Assembly: GCA_910579335.1 (NCBI GenBank)
Contig: CAJTUQ010000051.1
Span: forward strand, 1-14,275
DNA: 14,275 bases
Direction of reading: 5' to 3'
Source: an uncultured Dorea sp.
GTDB taxonomy: Bacteria > Bacillota > Clostridia > Lachnospirales > Lachnospiraceae
Below are positions 6,856-14,275 of the stretch, one piece after another (position 1 is the first letter of the stretch; each line of letters begins with the position of its first letter). The position numbers were made by a program, and so were the translations under genes. The notes under the pieces are model-generated. The model was not told where the DNA came from. It ran no database searches and worked only from the letters and a program-made list of their open reading frames with translations.

Positions 6856-7677
6856 GTGCAGATTCAAGATAAACTTACGATGCCCATCGGCGTATTTGAT
6901 TCCGGCGTCGGCGGGCTTACCGTAGCCCGCGAAATCATGCGCCAGCTTCCCTGTGAAAATGTAGTATATTTTGGGGATACCGCCAGAGTGCCCTACGGCA
7001 GCAAATCAAAAGAAACCATTATTCGGTTTTCCAAACAGATTATACGATTTTTAAAGACAAAGCATGTAAAAGCAATTGTAATCGCCTGCAACACGGCAAG
7101 CGCCCTTGCCCTTGACACCGTGCAGACAGAAACCGACGTTCCGGTGATTGGTGTAATCGTACCGGGAGCCAGAGCCGCAGTTAACGAAACGGAGAACAAA
7201 AAAATCGGCGTGGTCGGAACCGAGGCCACCATCCGGAGCGAGACCTATACGAAAATTATTAAATCCCAGCTTCCCGACGCATCCGTTATCGGAAAGCCAT
7301 GCCCGCTCTTCGTACCGCTGGTAGAAGAAGGCTTTGCAAAGCACTCCATCACGGAACAGGTGATTGACATCTACCTGTCAGATATGAAAAATACGGATAT
7401 AGACACTATGATTCTGGGCTGCACCCACTATCCCCTGCTGCGCTCAAAAATCATGGCATACTTAGGAGAACGGGTACATATCGTAAACCCGGCATATGAG
7501 ACCGCTATGGACTTAAAGGACATTTTAAACAGGGAAGGAATTGCCAATGAATCCGGACACCCCGGCACTTATGAATTTTATGTCAGTGACGCGGCGGAAA
7601 AATTCACAAAATTTGCAAGCTCTATCCTCCCCTACGACGCATCGTCAACGCAATGCGTAAATATCGAAGAATACTAG
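6856..7677 (+). CDS. murI: Glutamate racemase
   Basis: MurI interconverts L- and D-glutamate in the cytoplasm, giving D-glutamate for peptidoglycan. The 273-residue protein shows the family hallmarks in order: PIGVFDSGVGGLTVARE at 10-26, the PYGSKS loop at 46-51, the first catalytic cysteine C78 in IACNTASA, and the second, C189, in LGCTHYPLL. Length is typical. The start is GTG, set by AAGGAG (6842-6847) eight bases upstream; no ATG fits the ribosome binding site. The gene stands alone, divergent from cyuA and convergent with metY, whose stop lies only 26 bases beyond. I see no strong terminator in that gap. Confidence 0.95.
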   Translation: MQIQDKLTMPIGVFDSGVGGLTVAREIMRQLPCENVVYFGDTARVPYGSKSKETIIRFSKQIIRFLKTKHVKAIVIACNTASALALDTVQTETDVPVIGVIVPGARAAVNETENKKIGVVGTEATIRSETYTKIIKSQLPDASVIGKPCPLFVPLVEEGFAKHSITEQVIDIYLSDMKNTDIDTMILGCTHYPLLRSKIMAYLGERVHIVNPAYETAMDLKDILNREGIANESGHPGTYEFYVSDAAEKFTKFASSILPYDASSTQCVNIEEY

Positions 7678-7703
7678 GATGGTGTATTTCCGGCGGACAT
7701 CTG

Positions 7704-9011
7704 TTATTTTACCGCTTGAAACGCCTCTTCCAAATCTTCAATAATATCATCAATGTTTTCTGTTCCGACAGACAAGCGTATGGTATTGGGTTTAATTCCC
7801 TGCTCCAAAAGCTCTTCTGCCGTGCACTGGCTGTGCGTGGTCGTTGCGGGATGGATGACAAGTGACTTTACATCCGCAACATTTGCCAGCAGTGAAAACA
7901 ACTCCAAATTGTCAATAAAATCCTTTGCTTTCTGCGCATCGCCTTTTATCTCAAAGGTAAATATAGAACCTCCGCCGTTAGGGAAGTATTTTTCATACAG
8001 CTCTTTCTGGCGGGCATCTTCTGTCACGGCCGGATGGTTGACCTTCTCTACCTGCGGATGATGATTCAGATATTCTACAACCTTCCGTGCGTTTTGTACA
8101 TGGCGTTCTACCCTGAGAGACAGCGTCTCAAGCCCCTGAAGAAAAAGAAATGCATGGAACGGTGAAAGTGTCGCCCCCGTATCCCTAAGGAGAATTGCAC
8201 GTATCCTTGTGACAAAAGCCGCCTCTCCCGCCGCTTTGGTAAAGCTGATTCCATGATAACTAGGATTCGGCTCTGTCAATGACGGAAATTTTCCGGACGC
8301 CTCCCAGTCAAACTTACCGCTGTCAACAATAACGCCCCCTACCGCCGTGCCATGCCCGCCGATAAATTTTGTAGCCGAATGCACGACAATATCTGCACCA
8401 TACTCGATTGGCCGTACAAGATAAGGCGTCGCAAATGTATTGTCGGTCACCAGCGGAATCTTATGGGCATGGGCTATCTGCGCGAGCTTTTCTATATCCG
8501 CAGCATCAGAATTTGGATTTCCAAGAGTCTCAATAAAAAGTGCTTTTGTATTGTCCTGAATCGCATTTTCCACGGCCGTTTCATCAGATATGTCAACGAA
8601 TGTAGTCTTCACGCCGAATTGTGAAAATGTATGCGCCAGATAATTGTATGTGCCCCCATATATATTCTTTGCAGACACAATGTGGTCGCCGCTTTGTGCC
8701 AGATTCTGAAACGCATAAGCGATTGCCGCTGCTCCTGACGCTACTGCCAGCGCTGCCACGCCGCCCTCTAAAGCTGCAATTCTCTTTTCAAATACATCCT
8801 CTGTCGGGTTCGTAAGCCGTCCGTATATATTCCCCGCATCTGATAATCCAAAACGTGCCTCTGCATGCGCACTGTTATGAAATACGTAGGACGAAGTCTG
8901 ATAAATTGGCACCGCCCTTGCATCCGTCGCCGGATCCGGACGCTCCTGACCCACATGCAGCTGTAATGTCTCAAATTTAAACTTTCGTTCCGCTCTTATC
9001 TTCTTACCCAT
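7704..9011 (-). CDS. metY: O-acetylhomoserine sulfhydrylase (aminocarboxypropyltransferase)
   Basis: This PLP enzyme of the Cys/Met metabolism family makes homocysteine from O-acetylhomoserine and sulfide. With the start at 9011 it has 435 residues, in the long size class typical of MetY rather than the ~380-residue MetB/MetC group. Visible features: PIYQTSSYVF and YGRLTNPTEDVFEKRIAALEGG near the N-terminus, the SGAAAIAYA phosphate-binding region, D190 in VTDNTFATPYL, and the PLP lysine K215 in HSATKFIGGHGTAVGG. C-terminal SLVIHPATTTHSQ and RLSVGTENIDDI are also family signatures. The ATG at 9011 follows AAGGAG at eight bases; an upstream in-frame start at 9065 has no such site. A LysR regulator lies directly upstream on the same strand, separated by a terminator. 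Confidence 0.93.
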   Translation of the reverse strand: MGKKIRAERKFKFETLQLHVGQERPDPATDARAVPIYQTSSYVFHNSAHAEARFGLSDAGNIYGRLTNPTEDVFEKRIAALEGGVAALAVASGAAAIAYAFQNLAQSGDHIVSAKNIYGGTYNYLAHTFSQFGVKTTFVDISDETAVENAIQDNTKALFIETLGNPNSDAADIEKLAQIAHAHKIPLVTDNTFATPYLVRPIEYGADIVVHSATKFIGGHGTAVGGVIVDSGKFDWEASGKFPSLTEPNPSYHGISFTKAAGEAAFVTRIRAILLRDTGATLSPFHAFLFLQGLETLSLRVERHVQNARKVVEYLNHHPQVEKVNHPAVTEDARQKELYEKYFPNGGGSIFTFEIKGDAQKAKDFIDNLELFSLLANVADVKSLVIHPATTTHSQCTAEELLEQGIKPNTIRLSVGTENIDDIIEDLEEAFQAVK

Positions 9012-9066
9012 ATGATACACTCCTTTTCTATCTCTGCTTAAATCCCATTTGTTTGACAGGTTCATG

Positions 9067-9094
9067 TTATCACAGGGCCTTTATAACTGTCCAA
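9067..9094 (-). promoter_or_regulatory. Candidate metY promoter
   Basis: On the minus strand TTGGAC (9094-9089) is followed by 16 bases and TGATAA (9072-9067). Both boxes are moderate matches, but they sit between the LysR terminator and the metY ribosome binding site, where a promoter is needed. No SAM riboswitch or T-box fits in the roughly 90 bases left for a leader. Confidence 0.35.
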
Positions 9095-9099
9095 TACCG

Positions 9100-9141
9100 A
9101 AAAAAGAGCGCCAGCTATAGGTTTTTCCTATAATGGCTCCC
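9100..9141 (-). terminator. Rho-independent terminator after the LysR-type regulator
   Basis: On the minus strand a stem with GAG and CCA (9139-9134) and TATAGG (9132-9127) pairs with CCTATA (9121-9116), TGG (9113-9111) and CTC (9108-9106), with small internal bulges and an AAAAA loop. Six T follow at 9105-9100. It starts within 10 bases of the regulator's stop codon. The inner TATAGG-N5-CCTATA palindrome also resembles a LysR-type site, so a double role is possible. Confidence 0.7.
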
Positions 9142-9148
9142 TTTCTTA

Positions 9149-10069
9149 TCACTCATTCATTGATGAAATACTTTCTTTAAACTTCTGAATCTCCGCCACA
9201 TATTTCTCCCCCAGCGGACTGAGCGCTACTCCTTTCCGCTTCAGATACACAATGTCCATCCTTTCTTCCGACTTTAATTTTACAGCGCAAAATTCATCCC
9301 CATTAAGACTCTCACATATAATCCCGCAGCACAAGGTGTAGCCTTGCAGCCCTACCATCAGGTTTAAAAGCGTCGCCCTGTCATTCGCCTTAATCAGCCG
9401 CTTATACTCATACGTACTAAGCACCTCCTCTGAAAAATAAAAAGAATTATAACTGCCCTGTTCAAAAGCAAGACAAGGATAATCTTCAAGCTCCTCGATA
9501 GCAACCTCTTCCCTGCCAGCCAGCGGATGGCCTTTCCACATATATACATAAATCCCGCATTCCATCAGGGGCACAGACTCAACCCCGGATTCTGACAGAA
9601 GCTTTGTCAGCACCTTCCTGTTAAAGTCATTAAGATAAATGATTCCGATTTCACTGCGGAAGCTTTTCACATCTTCAATCACTTCATAAGTCTTCGTCTC
9701 CCGGATTGCAAACTCATATTCGTCCATGCCGAACTGCTTCACCATCTCCACGAATGCATGAACGGCAAATGTATAATGCTGCATAGAAACTCCGAATTTC
9801 TCCTTTACATTTGTCCTTTTAATATAACGGGACTCTATCAGGCCATACTGTTCTACGACCTGCCTTGCATAACCGAGGAACTCTTCCCCCTCCTGCGTTA
9901 CCGACACTCCGCGGCTGCTGCGGCAAAACAGCTCTATCCCGATTTCCTTTTCCAAGTCCTTTACAGACTGCGAAAGGCTCGGCTGGGATATAAACAACGC
10001 TTTCGCCGCCTCGTTCAGGGAACCGGTATCTGCTGCCATAATTATATATTTTAATTGCGTTACTGTCAT
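9149..10069 (-). CDS. LysR-type transcriptional regulator
   Basis: This 306-residue LysR-family protein has the N-terminal winged helix-turn-helix, TQLKYIIMAADTGSLNEAAK followed by LFISQPSLSQSVKDLEKEIG (about residues 4-44), then FCRSSRGVSVTQEGEEFL. A co-inducer-binding domain fills the remainder. The ATG at 10069 is preferred over a GTG at 10078 because GGAGG lies eight bases before the ATG but overlaps the GTG. Its position directly upstream of metY and divergent from carB makes control of sulfur amino-acid synthesis plausible, but the ligand cannot be read from the sequence. Confidence 0.88.
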   Translation of the reverse strand: MTVTQLKYIIMAADTGSLNEAAKALFISQPSLSQSVKDLEKEIGIELFCRSSRGVSVTQEGEEFLGYARQVVEQYGLIESRYIKRTNVKEKFGVSMQHYTFAVHAFVEMVKQFGMDEYEFAIRETKTYEVIEDVKSFRSEIGIIYLNDFNRKVLTKLLSESGVESVPLMECGIYVYMWKGHPLAGREEVAIEELEDYPCLAFEQGSYNSFYFSEEVLSTYEYKRLIKANDRATLLNLMVGLQGYTLCCGIICESLNGDEFCAVKLKSEERMDIVYLKRKGVALSPLGEKYVAEIQKFKESISSMNE

Positions 10070-10122
10070 CCTCTGCACCTCCAGTAAAAATTTCGGTATT
10101 TTTATACAATTCTGCCATTCAA

Positions 10123-10151
10123 AGTATACTCTCTTTTCTCCATATTTTCGA
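10123..10151 (-). promoter_or_regulatory. Candidate promoter of the LysR-type regulator
   Basis: On the minus strand TCGAAA (10151-10146), a 17-base spacer and TATACT (10128-10123) lie about 55 bases upstream of the regulator start. The -10 is a five-of-six match and the -35 four of six. Confidence 0.5.
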
Positions 10152-10184
10152 TTATTTTTACTATGATTTTTTCATTTTCTCCTA

Positions 10185-10190
10185 TATAAT
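10185..10190 (+). promoter_or_regulatory. Probable -10 box of the carB promoter
   Basis: A perfect TATAAT stands about 100 bases before the carB start. No convincing -35 box is found at 16-18 bases upstream (TATGAT or near variants), so the promoter may need an activator or be weak. The first bases of the transcript would fall in the inverted repeat that follows. Confidence 0.5.
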
Positions 10191-10240
10191 GGTATAAGAG
10201 TAAAATACCATGCTTAAAATATCTGCATAAATATGCATGG
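10189..10240 (+). repeat. Overlapping inverted repeats in the carB leader
   Basis: ATGGTAT (10189-10195) pairs with ATACCAT (10205-10211) across nine bases. CCATGC (10208-10213) pairs with GCATGG (10235-10240), and TGCAT (10224-10228) with ATGCA (10233-10237). The first and second share bases, so they would be alternative structures. The first is centred near the expected transcription start, where an operator could act. I do not see the conserved loop of a PyrR-binding leader or a terminator with a U-tract here. Confidence 0.4.
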
Positions 10241-10293
10241 CTTTTCGTTTCAAAAAATATAAAGATATGTACTTGGAATCAAAGGAGGTACTT

Positions 10294-13200
10294 ATGCCAA
10301 AAAGAACAGATATTAACAAAGTATTAATTATCGGCTCCGGTCCCATCATCATCGGACAGGCATGCGAATTTGACTACTCCGGGACACAGGCCTGCAAAGC
10401 CCTTAGAAAGCTCGGATATGAGATTGTCCTGGTAAATTCTAATCCTGCCACAATCATGACGGATCCGGAAACTGCCGATGTGACTTATATCGAGCCTTTG
10501 AATGTCGAACGCCTGGAACAGATTATTGTCAAGGAACGCCCGGACGCACTGCTCCCCAACCTCGGCGGACAATCCGGACTGAACCTCTGTGCAGAGCTTT
10601 CTAAAGCCGGCGTCCTTGACAAGTACCATGTACAAGTCATCGGCGTCCAAGTTGACGCTATAGAACGCGGCGAGGACCGTATTGAATTTAAAAAATCTAT
10701 GGACGCCATAGGCATTGAGATGGCAAGAAGCGAAGTGGCCTACACGGTTGACGAGGCATTAGCCATTGCTGACAAGCTTGGATATCCGGTCGTTCTGCGC
10801 CCCGCTTACACGATGGGCGGCGCCGGCGGCGGTCTCGTCTACAACAAGGAAGAGCTTAAGACCGTGTGTGCAAGAGGCCTTCAGGCAAGCCTTGTAGGAC
10901 AGGTTCTTGTGGAAGAATCTATTCTTGGCTGGGAAGAGCTGGAGCTTGAAGTTGTCCGGGACTCTGAGAACAACATGATAACTGTCTGCTTTATCGAAAA
11001 TATCGATCCCCTCGGCGTACATACCGGGGATTCTTTCTGTTCCGCCCCGATGCTTACCATCTCCGAGGAGTGCCAGAAGCGGCTTCAGGAACAGGCTTAC
11101 CGCATCGTTGAATCTGTACAGGTCATCGGCGGTACGAATGTGCAGTTCGCACACGACCCCGTTACCGACCGTATCGTTGTAATTGAAATCAACCCAAGAA
11201 CCTCCCGCTCCTCTGCGCTGGCATCCAAAGCCACCGGCTTTCCGATAGCCCTTGTGTCCTCCATGCTGGCCGCCGGCCTTACCTTAAAGGACATTCCATG
11301 CGGCAAATACGGGACGCTGGATAAATATGTCCCGGACGGAGATTACGTCGTAATCAAATTCGCACGTTGGGCATTTGAAAAATTTAAAGGGGTAGAGGAC
11401 AAGCTCGGCACGCAGATGCGGGCTGTCGGCGAGGTCATGAGCATCGGAAAAACTTACAAGGAAGCATTCCAGAAAGCCATCCGAAGCCTTGAGACAGGAA
11501 GATACGGTCTCGGCCACGCAAAGGACTACTACAGCAAATCGAAGGAAGCGCTCCTCAAGCTTCTTATCACCCCGTCAAGCGACCGCCATTTTATCATGTA
11601 CGAGGCGCTTCGCAAGGGTGCGTCCGTAGAGGAGCTCTTTGAAATCACAAAGGTAAAGACATGGTTTATCCAGCAGATGAAGGAACTGGTGGAGGAAGAA
11701 GAGGCTCTCGCCGCCTTTAAAGGAACGCTTCCTCCGGACGACATGCTTGCCGCCGCCAAAAGACACGGTTTCTCGGACAAATATTTAAGCCAGATTCTTG
11801 ACGTGCCGGAAGATGCCGTACGCACTCGACGCACAGAGCTTAACGTCACAGAAGCCTGGGAAGGAGTGCATGTAAGCGGAACAAAAGACAGCGCCTACTA
11901 CTATTCGACTTATAATGCGGAAGACAAAAATCCGGTAACTACTGACCGCCCAAAGATAATGATTCTCGGCGGCGGCCCGAACCGTATCGGACAGGGCATC
12001 GAATTTGACTACTGCTGCGTACATGCTGCTCTGGCACTTAAAAAACTCGGTTTTGAGACGATTATCGTAAACTGCAATCCGGAAACGGTGTCTACGGATT
12101 ATGATACTTCAGACAAGCTGTATTTTGAACCGCTGACGCTTGAAGACGTGCTGAGCATCTATAACAAAGAAAAGCCGCTGGGCGTTATTGCGCAGTTCGG
12201 CGGACAGACCCCGCTGAATCTTGCATCCGAGCTTGAGAAGAACGGAGTCCGTATTCTCGGAACCCCGCCGTCAGTTATTGATTTGGCCGAAGACCGCGAC
12301 CTGTTCCGGGAGATGATGGATAAATTAGAAATCCCCATGCCGGAATCCGGAATGGCAGCAACTGTTGAGGAGGCCCTCAAAATCGCACGGGAAATCGGAT
12401 ATCCGGTTATGGTGCGTCCTTCCTATGTCCTCGGCGGACGCGGCATGGAAGTCGTATATGACGACGAGAGCATGGAAGGCTACATGAAGGCTGCCGTGGG
12501 CGTGACTCCCGACCGGCCGATTCTTATCGACCGTTTCCTAAATCATGCGCTGGAGTGCGAGGCCGACGCCATCAGCGACGGAGCACACGCATTTGTCCCC
12601 GCCGTCATGGAGCATATTGAGCTTGCAGGGGTTCATTCCGGCGATTCGGCTTGTATCATACCGTCCGTGCACATTTCTGCGGAAAACGTGGCGACGATTA
12701 AAGAATATACAAGAAAAATTGCGGAAGAGATGCATGTGAAGGGCCTTATGAATATGCAGTATGCGGTTGAGAACGGAAAAGTGTACGTTCTGGAAGCCAA
12801 TCCGAGAGCGTCACGCACGGTCCCGCTCGTATCAAAGGTATGTAATATCCGCATGGTTCCTCTGGCGACAGAAATCATCACATCGGAAATAACCGGAAAG
12901 CCGTCGCCTGTTCCGGCTCTTAAAGAACAGGATATACCCTATTACGGAGTAAAGGAAGCCGTATTCCCGTTCAATATGTTCCAGGAGGTCGACCCGATCC
13001 TTGGGCCTGAAATGCGCTCTACCGGAGAAGTCTTAGGACTATCGCCTTATTACGGCGAAGCCTTCTACAAAGCACAGGAGGCGACCCAGACAAAGCTTCC
13101 TCTTGGCGGTACGGCGCTTATCTCTGTAAACCGGAAAGATAAAGCAGAGGTCGTGGAAATCGCAAAGAGTATCGCAGAAGACGGATTTAAAATCATCGCT

Positions 13201-13521
13201 ACCGGAAACACCTACAAGTTAATCCGTGAAGCCGGGATTGACGCCGAAAGAGTCAACAAGCTCTATGAAGGCCGCCCGAATATACTGGATATGATTACGA
13301 ACGGACAGATCGACTTTATCGTCAACTCTCCCGTCGGAAAAGACAGCGTACATGACGACAGCTATCTGCGCAAAGCCGCCATCAAATCCAAAATCCCTTA
13401 TATGACGACCATTGCCGCTGCACGCGCGGCAGCCAAGGGTATCCGCTATGTAAAGGAGCATGGCAATGGAGAAGTAAAATCACTTCAGACACTGCACAGC
13501 GAAATACGGGATAAAGAATAA
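10294..13521 (+). CDS. carB: Carbamoyl-phosphate synthase large subunit
   Basis: CarB makes carbamoyl phosphate from bicarbonate, ammonia and two ATP for pyrimidine and arginine synthesis. The 1075-residue product has the full two-fold layout: first ATP-grasp half opening with LIIGSGPIIIGQACEFDYSG (about 10-29), an oligomerisation region around 400-550, the second half opening with ILGGGPNRIGQGIEFDYCCV, and a C-terminal MGS-like allosteric domain (about 930 on: GTALISVNRKDKAE, IIATGNTYKLIREAGI, DFIVNSPVGK). Length equals E. coli CarB (about 1073). The ATG at 10294 is chosen over one at 10237 because AAAGGAGGT (10281-10289) lies just before it. No small subunit gene (carA) is next to it: a divergent LysR gene lies upstream and an epimerase downstream. 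Confidence 0.95.
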   Translation: MPKRTDINKVLIIGSGPIIIGQACEFDYSGTQACKALRKLGYEIVLVNSNPATIMTDPETADVTYIEPLNVERLEQIIVKERPDALLPNLGGQSGLNLCAELSKAGVLDKYHVQVIGVQVDAIERGEDRIEFKKSMDAIGIEMARSEVAYTVDEALAIADKLGYPVVLRPAYTMGGAGGGLVYNKEELKTVCARGLQASLVGQVLVEESILGWEELELEVVRDSENNMITVCFIENIDPLGVHTGDSFCSAPMLTISEECQKRLQEQAYRIVESVQVIGGTNVQFAHDPVTDRIVVIEINPRTSRSSALASKATGFPIALVSSMLAAGLTLKDIPCGKYGTLDKYVPDGDYVVIKFARWAFEKFKGVEDKLGTQMRAVGEVMSIGKTYKEAFQKAIRSLETGRYGLGHAKDYYSKSKEALLKLLITPSSDRHFIMYEALRKGASVEELFEITKVKTWFIQQMKELVEEEEALAAFKGTLPPDDMLAAAKRHGFSDKYLSQILDVPEDAVRTRRTELNVTEAWEGVHVSGTKDSAYYYSTYNAEDKNPVTTDRPKIMILGGGPNRIGQGIEFDYCCVHAALALKKLGFETIIVNCNPETVSTDYDTSDKLYFEPLTLEDVLSIYNKEKPLGVIAQFGGQTPLNLASELEKNGVRILGTPPSVIDLAEDRDLFREMMDKLEIPMPESGMAATVEEALKIAREIGYPVMVRPSYVLGGRGMEVVYDDESMEGYMKAAVGVTPDRPILIDRFLNHALECEADAISDGAHAFVPAVMEHIELAGVHSGDSACIIPSVHISAENVATIKEYTRKIAEEMHVKGLMNMQYAVENGKVYVLEANPRASRTVPLVSKVCNIRMVPLATEIITSEITGKPSPVPALKEQDIPYYGVKEAVFPFNMFQEVDPILGPEMRSTGEVLGLSPYYGEAFYKAQEATQTKLPLGGTALISVNRKDKAEVVEIAKSIAEDGFKIIATGNTYKLIREAGIDAERVNKLYEGRPNILDMITNGQIDFIVNSPVGKDSVHDDSYLRKAAIKSKIPYMTTIAAARAAAKGIRYVKEHGNGEVKSLQTLHSEIRDKE

Positions 13522-13566
13522 AAAAAAATGTCCTGCACAGCCGGCAAACAGCCCTGTGCAGGACAT
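13520..13566 (-). terminator. Strong terminator for the epimerase gene, possibly bidirectional
   Basis: A 13-bp perfect stem, ATGTCCTGCACAG (13528-13540) with CTGTGCAGGACAT (13554-13566), contains an inner GGC/GCC extension. On the minus strand it is followed by nine T (plus-strand A at 13520-13528), a textbook terminator for the epimerase, and it overlaps the carB stop codon. On the plus strand the following bases are only weakly T-rich, so it may also end carB transcription less efficiently. Confidence 0.85.
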
Positions 13567-13597
13567 TCTAGCTTTCATTATATATTTATATTTACTC

Positions 13598-14275
13598 TTA
13601 ACTGCTTATCAGCACGTCTGCAATCCGTCTGCTGGCGAATCCGTCGCCGTACGGATTTGACGCTCGGCTCATTCTTTCATACGCTTCATCATCTGTAAGC
13701 AGTTCTACAAAGGAACGGTAGATGTCCGCTTCTCCTGTACCTACCAGACGCAGCGTCCCTGCCGCCACGCCCTCCGGACGTTCTGTTGTATCCCGCATGA
13801 CGAGCACCGGTTTCCCAAGAGCCGGCGCTTCCTCCTGAATGCCGCCGGAATCTGTCAAAACCAGATAGGAACGGGCAACAATATTGTGAAAATCTACCAC
13901 GTCCATCGGCGTAATGATTTTTATATTCCTGCTGCCGTTAAGAATTTCTTTTGCCGTCTCCTTAACAAGCGGATTAGGATGTGCCGGAAATACAACCGCA
14001 ATATCTTGAAAATCTTCTGCCGCACGCCGGACTGCTCCGCAGTTTTCCCGGCGGTGAGCCGTAAGTACAACAAGCCGCCTGTCCCCCGCCCAATCAAGCA
14101 GAGGGTGTCTGTAATCTTCTCTAACCGTAGTCTTAAGTGCATCAATCGACGTGTTGCCGGTAACCCATATAGAAGAAGCCTCCTTCCCCTCTCTGAGCAG
14201 ATTTTCTTTGGCCGTCTCTGTAGGTGCAAAATGATACGCCGCAATCAGGCCAATTGCCTGCCGGTTAAATTCCTC
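13598..14275 (-). CDS. wecB: UDP-N-acetylglucosamine 2-epimerase (non-hydrolysing), partial
   Basis: The frame is open from the window edge to a stop at 13598, giving the C-terminal 225 residues; the N-terminal part lies outside the window. In order it shows HFAPTETAKENLLREG, VTGNTSIDAL, LTAHRRENCG (with the conserved catalytic-region histidine and arginines), VFPAHPNPLVK, ITPMDVVDFHNIVARS, and the very conserved VLTDSGGIQEEAPALGKPVL and MRDTTERPEGV. This is the WecB/MnaA enzyme that interconverts UDP-GlcNAc and UDP-ManNAc in the cytoplasm for cell-surface polymers. An internal ATG at 13906 gives a shorter frame, but the upstream homology shows it is not the start. A terminator follows at 13520-13566. 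Confidence 0.93.
   Translation of the reverse strand, partial: EEFNRQAIGLIAAYHFAPTETAKENLLREGKEASSIWVTGNTSIDALKTTVREDYRHPLLDWAGDRRLVVLTAHRRENCGAVRRAAEDFQDIAVVFPAHPNPLVKETAKEILNGSRNIKIITPMDVVDFHNIVARSYLVLTDSGGIQEEAPALGKPVLVMRDTTERPEGVAAGTLRLVGTGEADIYRSFVELLTDDEAYERMSRASNPYGDGFASRRIADVLISS

Noticed and set aside
9012..9148. SAM riboswitch or T-box leader for metY.
   Set aside because: The gap is too short after the LysR terminator, and no conserved riboswitch core is visible.
13921..14244. Minus-strand 107-codon frame rich in R and L.
   Set aside because: It is another frame of the UDP-GlcNAc 2-epimerase, whose conserved motifs are read in the frame open to the window edge.
1..14275. CRISPR arrays, tRNA or rRNA genes.
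   Set aside because: No regularly spaced repeats and no tRNA- or rRNA-like conserved stretches were seen on either strand.

Overview
The window looks like a chromosomal segment of a Gram-positive anaerobe, probably a gut-type Clostridia (Lachnospiraceae-like). The reasons are strong AAGGAGG-type ribosome binding sites, intermediate G+C, and anaerobic iron-sulfur enzymes (a double-cubane-cluster reductase, an L-cysteine desulfidase/L-serine deaminase of the CyuA/UPF0597 family, and a DUF362 protein with two 4Fe-4S motifs). The genus is an inference. Most of the window is ordinary housekeeping and amino-acid metabolism.

Layout: (1) 100-1745, plus strand: a small glyoxalase-fold (VOC) protein and a double-cubane anaerobic reductase, closed by a terminator at 1814-1854. 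(2) 1868-3203, minus strand, visibly AT-richer: a decaying type II restriction-modification pair of the EcoRI/RsrI kind. The endonuclease gene has an internal deletion. It keeps the N-terminal half with the catalytic residues, then jumps in another frame to the last dozen codons. The beta-class methyltransferase is nearly intact, but its natural N-terminus (3203-3120) is separated from the rest by a one-base frameshift in a run of six A. (3) 3411-6690, minus strand: a likely operon of cyuA, a DUF362/ferredoxin protein and a lipoprotein. (4) 6856-7677, plus strand: murI (glutamate racemase), divergent from cyuA, with facing promoters. (5) 7704-10069, minus strand: metY (O-acetylhomoserine sulfhydrylase) and, upstream of it, a LysR-type regulator with its own terminator between the two. 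(6) 10294-13521, plus strand: carB, the large carbamoyl-phosphate synthase subunit, with no carA beside it. (7) 13598-14275, minus strand: the 3' part of a non-hydrolysing UDP-GlcNAc 2-epimerase, cut by the window edge, with a strong terminator shared with carB.

Functionally, metY and cyuA both concern sulfur amino acids (making homocysteine from sulfide, and breaking cysteine down to sulfide), and MurI and the epimerase concern the cell envelope. The most interesting region is 1868-3203, where an EcoRI-like system appears to have been caught in the middle of inactivation. I found no CRISPR array, tRNA, rRNA, insertion sequence or riboswitch. I see no clear novel multigene defence system; the R-M remnant is the best candidate for a second look.
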